A DNA stretch of 7,895 bases from Ardenticatenales bacterium (GTDB lineage: Bacteria; Chloroflexota; Anaerolineae; Ardenticatenales; Ardenticatenaceae): positions 1 to 7,895 of the forward strand of contig JACCSL010000121.1 of the NCBI GenBank assembly GCA_013812995.1, written 5' to 3'. Shown piece after piece: positions 6,243-7,895 of the stretch (positions are counted from its first letter, which is position 1; every line of letters starts with the position of its first letter). The notes beneath the pieces are model-generated. The model was not told the origin of the DNA. It saw only the letters and a program-made list of their open reading frames with translations, and searched no databases. A program made the translations under genes and the position numbers.

Positions 6243-7895
6243 ATGGCTGAAAAATCATTTCAGGAGCAGCAGCTCCAACGGGCGGTTGAGAGCCTCTATG
6301 AGGACGAGCGGCTGCGCTCCAACCTGACGGACGACACGGCGACCCTTGCCCTTTCCTGGGGCGAGCGGCAACTCAAGGCCGCGCTTCCGCAGAACCCCGC
6401 CGACGAGGAAGCGCTCCAGCTTCAGATGGAAACCGCCACCACGCAGGTCAAGAAGAGCCTGCGCACGCTCAATAAGCTCGTCTCCCAGCGGCAGGAGCTT
6501 GCCGAGGAAGAGCTGCGGGAAAAGCTCGTCGCGCTACTAGCGGAGCAGGGGCAGGAGAGCAGCGCGCTGAGTGGCAAAGTCGAAGCCCTTGTCCCGCAGA
6601 GCGTCACCGATGAGGCATTCGTGGCCGGGCTCGTTGCCCTCTTCGAGCCTGGCGAGGCCAAGGCCAAAGAAGAAGTCAAAGAAAAGGACGAGGAAATGCC
6701 TGCCAGGGCCCTGCTCGCCCCGCCACAGGAAACGGCGAGCACTAAACAGAGGATGGAGACCGGTAGGCTGAGAAAAGCAGAACCCGAGGAGCCAAAGGAG
6801 AACAAGGGAGTGGGCGAGGCAAAGAAGGACAGCGAGGAATCGGAGGAGCGCCGGGGAAAAAAGGGGACGCAGAACAAGGGTCCGCTCATCAATTATGAGG
6901 CGCGGCGGAAAAAGCAGACGGACTCCAAGCCCATGAACGCGGTGATTTTCCTGTTTGTCCTGGTGGCCGTGGCGGTTGTCTTCTTTTTCCCGGACGAGGT
7001 CTCCATGCCGGAGCCGCTGGCAACGCCCGTTCCGAGCGAGCCAGGGGAAGCCACCGCTCCGCCCGCTCCCACGGGTGCCACCTGGTACGAGGTTTACTTT
7101 ACGACACCCCTCTACCCGGATGACAAGGCAGCACACACGGGCAGCATCGACGAAAAGCTCGCGGCGTTTATCGACAGCGCCACCAGCACGGTGGACATGG
7201 CGATCTACCAGTTGGATGCGCCCCCGGTCGTTCAGGCCCTCAACGATGCGCTGGAGCGGGATGTGACGGTTCGCATCGTGACGAGCACCGAGGTGATGGA
7301 GGACGAGGACGAGAGTGCGGACTTCGTGGACCTGGCCGATGCCGGGGTCGAGGTGGTGGATGGCAACCCGAACGCTATTATGCACAACAAGTTCGTGGTG
7401 GTCGATGGGCAGGCCGTGTGGACCGGCTCCTGGAACTTCACAGCGCATGACACCTACCGATACAACAACAACGGCATCATCGTTCGCAGCCCCGACCTAG
7501 CCGCCAACTACACCGCCACCTTCGAGAAGATGTGGAACGATGGGCTGTTCGGGCGGCAGCGCGACCCTGGGGGGACGACACCTATCCTCACCATCGAGGG
7601 CACAACGGTGGAAAATTATTTTTCCCCGGAAGACGAGACCGCCGAGGCGATCCTCATGCGGCTGAATGGGGCGCAGGAATCTATCCACTTTATGGCCTTC
7701 TCCTTCACCGACGATCAGATGGGAGCGGCCATCCTGGAGCGGGCAGAGAATGGTGTCGAGGTGCGCGGCATCTTCGAGAATACAGGGTCCAACACGGAGT
7801 ACAGCGAGTATGGTGGGATGCGCGTGGCTGAGCTAGATGTGCTTCAGGACGGCAACCCCTACCTGATGCACCACAAGGTCTTCATCATTGACAGC
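6243..7895 (+). CDS. Membrane-anchored phospholipase D-family phosphodiesterase with two HKD motifs (3' partial)
   Basis: The frame is open for 551 codons from the ATG at 6243 to the window end. PLD-family enzymes cleave or transfer phosphodiester bonds in phospholipids or nucleic acids through a phosphohistidine; two HKD motifs form one active site. HKD1 is H381-x-K383-x4-D388, followed by TGSWNFT (394-400). HKD2 is H543-x-K545-x4-D550, eight codons from the edge, so both halves of the site are present. Domain 1 begins near W281 (WYEVYFTTPLYP). Ahead of it come a helical, coiled-coil-prone region (about 1-115), a Lys/Glu-rich disordered stretch (about 140-225), a single membrane helix (about 231-249) and a Pro/Ala-rich linker. 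With basic residues just before the helix, the enzyme domain should face outside and the ~230-residue N-terminal part inside. No clear Shine-Dalgarno precedes the ATG (AGAGA is ten bases away); an in-frame GTG at 6180 also lacks one. Substrate cannot be told from sequence. Confidence 0.88.
   Translation, partial: MAEKSFQEQQLQRAVESLYEDERLRSNLTDDTATLALSWGERQLKAALPQNPADEEALQLQMETATTQVKKSLRTLNKLVSQRQELAEEELREKLVALLAEQGQESSALSGKVEALVPQSVTDEAFVAGLVALFEPGEAKAKEEVKEKDEEMPARALLAPPQETASTKQRMETGRLRKAEPEEPKENKGVGEAKKDSEESEERRGKKGTQNKGPLINYEARRKKQTDSKPMNAVIFLFVLVAVAVVFFFPDEVSMPEPLATPVPSEPGEATAPPAPTGATWYEVYFTTPLYPDDKAAHTGSIDEKLAAFIDSATSTVDMAIYQLDAPPVVQALNDALERDVTVRIVTSTEVMEDEDESADFVDLADAGVEVVDGNPNAIMHNKFVVVDGQAVWTGSWNFTAHDTYRYNNNGIIVRSPDLAANYTATFEKMWNDGLFGRQRDPGGTTPILTIEGTTVENYFSPEDETAEAILMRLNGAQESIHFMAFSFTDDQMGAAILERAENGVEVRGIFENTGSNTEYSEYGGMRVAELDVLQDGNPYLMHHKVFIIDS

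Noticed and set aside
6243..7895. PLD protein as an intracellular DNA-degrading defence effector
   Set aside because: The catalytic domain follows a membrane helix with basic residues on its N-terminal side, so it is predicted to face outside the cell.

Overview
The window is GC-rich, with a strong G/C preference at third codon positions. It holds six protein genes, all on the + strand and tightly packed. Two are cut by the window edges: the first lacks its 5' end and the last lacks its 3' end. There is no RNA gene, insertion sequence, CRISPR array or convincing terminator. The combination of an AddA-like helicase, a RanBP2-type zinc-finger membrane protein, a zinc-ribbon class III cyclase, a PQQ-type propeller and a tethered phospholipase D looks most like Chloroflexota. 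That assignment rests on family resemblance only and is tentative.

Layout: (1) 2-2326, the C-terminal two thirds of a UvrD-superfamily AddA/RecB-like helicase whose terminal nuclease domain has lost its catalytic residues. (2) 2352-2819, a DinB-like four-helix protein. (3) 2843-3835, a membrane protein with two N-terminal zinc fingers and an acidic extracytoplasmic domain. (4) 3863-5140, a class III adenylate cyclase with two four-cysteine zinc sites, starting at GTG. (5) 5137-6159, an eight-bladed PQQ-type beta-propeller built from exact 40-residue units, whose start overlaps the cyclase stop (ATGA). (6) 6243-7895, a membrane-anchored phospholipase D-family protein with both HKD motifs. It stays open to the window end and is the longest uninterrupted reading frame downstream of the helicase.

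Gaps between genes 1 to 5 are 23-27 bp or an overlap, and genes 2, 3 and 4 each have a clear Shine-Dalgarno sequence, so genes 1 to 5 look like one transcription unit. The 83-bp gap before gene 6 is the only intergenic space with a promoter-like sequence. Genes 3 to 5 could form a sensing/signalling group: zinc-finger membrane protein, cyclase, and a translationally coupled propeller that may act as a scaffold or ligand sensor. This is inference from adjacency. No cyclic-nucleotide receptor is visible in the window.
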